Of a stretch of 5,160 bases of DNA, positions 5,095 to 5,160 are shown one piece after another. The notes beneath the pieces were generated by a model. That model did not search any database. It was not told the DNA's origin and saw only the letters and a list, made by a program, of their open reading frames with translations. The DNA comes from Nitrospirota bacterium (GTDB lineage: Bacteria; Nitrospinota; Nitrospinia; Nitrospinales; VA-1): NCBI GenBank assembly GCA_003235465.1, contig QJWD01000129.1, forward strand, positions 1 through 5,160, written 5' to 3'. The translations under genes and the position numbers were made by a program. Positions within the stretch are counted from its first letter, which is position 1; each line of letters opens with the position of its first letter.

Positions 5095-5160
5095 TGGGCC
5101 CACCAGGACTCGAACCTGGGACCGACCGGTTATGAGCCGGGGGCTCTAACCAACTGAGCT
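5095..5160 (-). tRNA. tRNA with anticodon CAU, probably elongator Met (5' end outside window)
   Basis: On the minus strand the sequence folds as the 3' part of a tRNA. The D arm is GCTC...GAGC with AGTTGGTTA loop; the anticodon stem CCCGG/CCGGT has four pairs plus one C-T mismatch and loop CTCATAA, anticodon CAT at 5134-5132; a five-base variable loop follows; the T arm is CCAGG TTCGAGT CCTGG (5119-5103); the 3' acceptor strand is TGGGCCC (5102-5096) with discriminator A at 5095. CCA is not encoded (TCA follows), so it must be added by the nucleotidyltransferase. The first bases of the acceptor stem and position 8 lie beyond the window. CAU is shared by elongator Met and by tRNA-Ile2 with lysidine; the CCGG...CCGG stem is more like elongator Met, but Ile2 is not excluded. 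Confidence 0.92.

Noticed and set aside
5091..5160. tRNA as a phage or island attachment site
   Set aside because: I looked for a second copy of the tRNA 3' end in the window and found none, and there is no integrase gene, so an attachment site cannot be supported.

Overview
The window is GC-rich, with long GC3-biased reading frames, strong AGGA/GGAGG-type ribosome binding sites and bacterial factor-independent terminators, so it is chromosomal DNA of a bacterium. The genes (an MFS exporter with a Gram-negative-like set of neighbours, a sterol-desaturase-family hydroxylase, Hsp20, a CAU tRNA without encoded CCA) fit a high-GC Gram-negative such as a proteobacterium or a related deep-branching phylum. 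The sequence alone does not fix the taxon.

Layout. Positions 1-193 hold the 3' end of an unrecognised plus-strand gene. It converges, with a 4-base gap, on a minus-strand MFS efflux transporter (198-1526). A divergent intergenic region (1527-1778) leads to a plus-strand run of four genes: an unknown two-helix membrane protein of 154 residues (1779-2243), a membrane di-iron hydroxylase of the sterol desaturase/fatty acid hydroxylase superfamily (2317-3132), and two tiny two-helix membrane proteins of 69 and 76 residues whose frames overlap by ATGA (3177-3386 and 3383-3613). A GC-rich hairpin exactly fills the 21 bases between that run and a convergent minus-strand gene for a small acidic protein built from a 51-residue tandem duplication (3635-3985).

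Next comes a minus-strand hsp20 small heat shock gene (4231-4668) with a perfect TTGACA upstream element and two successive terminator-like structures downstream. Behind the hsp20 promoter lies a short plus-strand relic resembling the C-terminal part of an ASPIC/UnbV domain (4803-5027). The window ends in a strong bidirectional terminator and a minus-strand tRNA with anticodon CAU that runs off the end.

How the genes may work together. The hydroxylase and the three small membrane proteins lie on one strand and all look membrane-embedded, so a shared role in envelope or lipid modification is possible, but this is inference from position only. The acidic duplicated protein and Hsp20 each have their own signals and look like independent units. 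I see no CRISPR array, insertion sequence, phage gene or complete defence system. The most unusual items are the duplicated acidic protein, the possibly leaderless small membrane gene pair and the ASPIC/UnbV relic.
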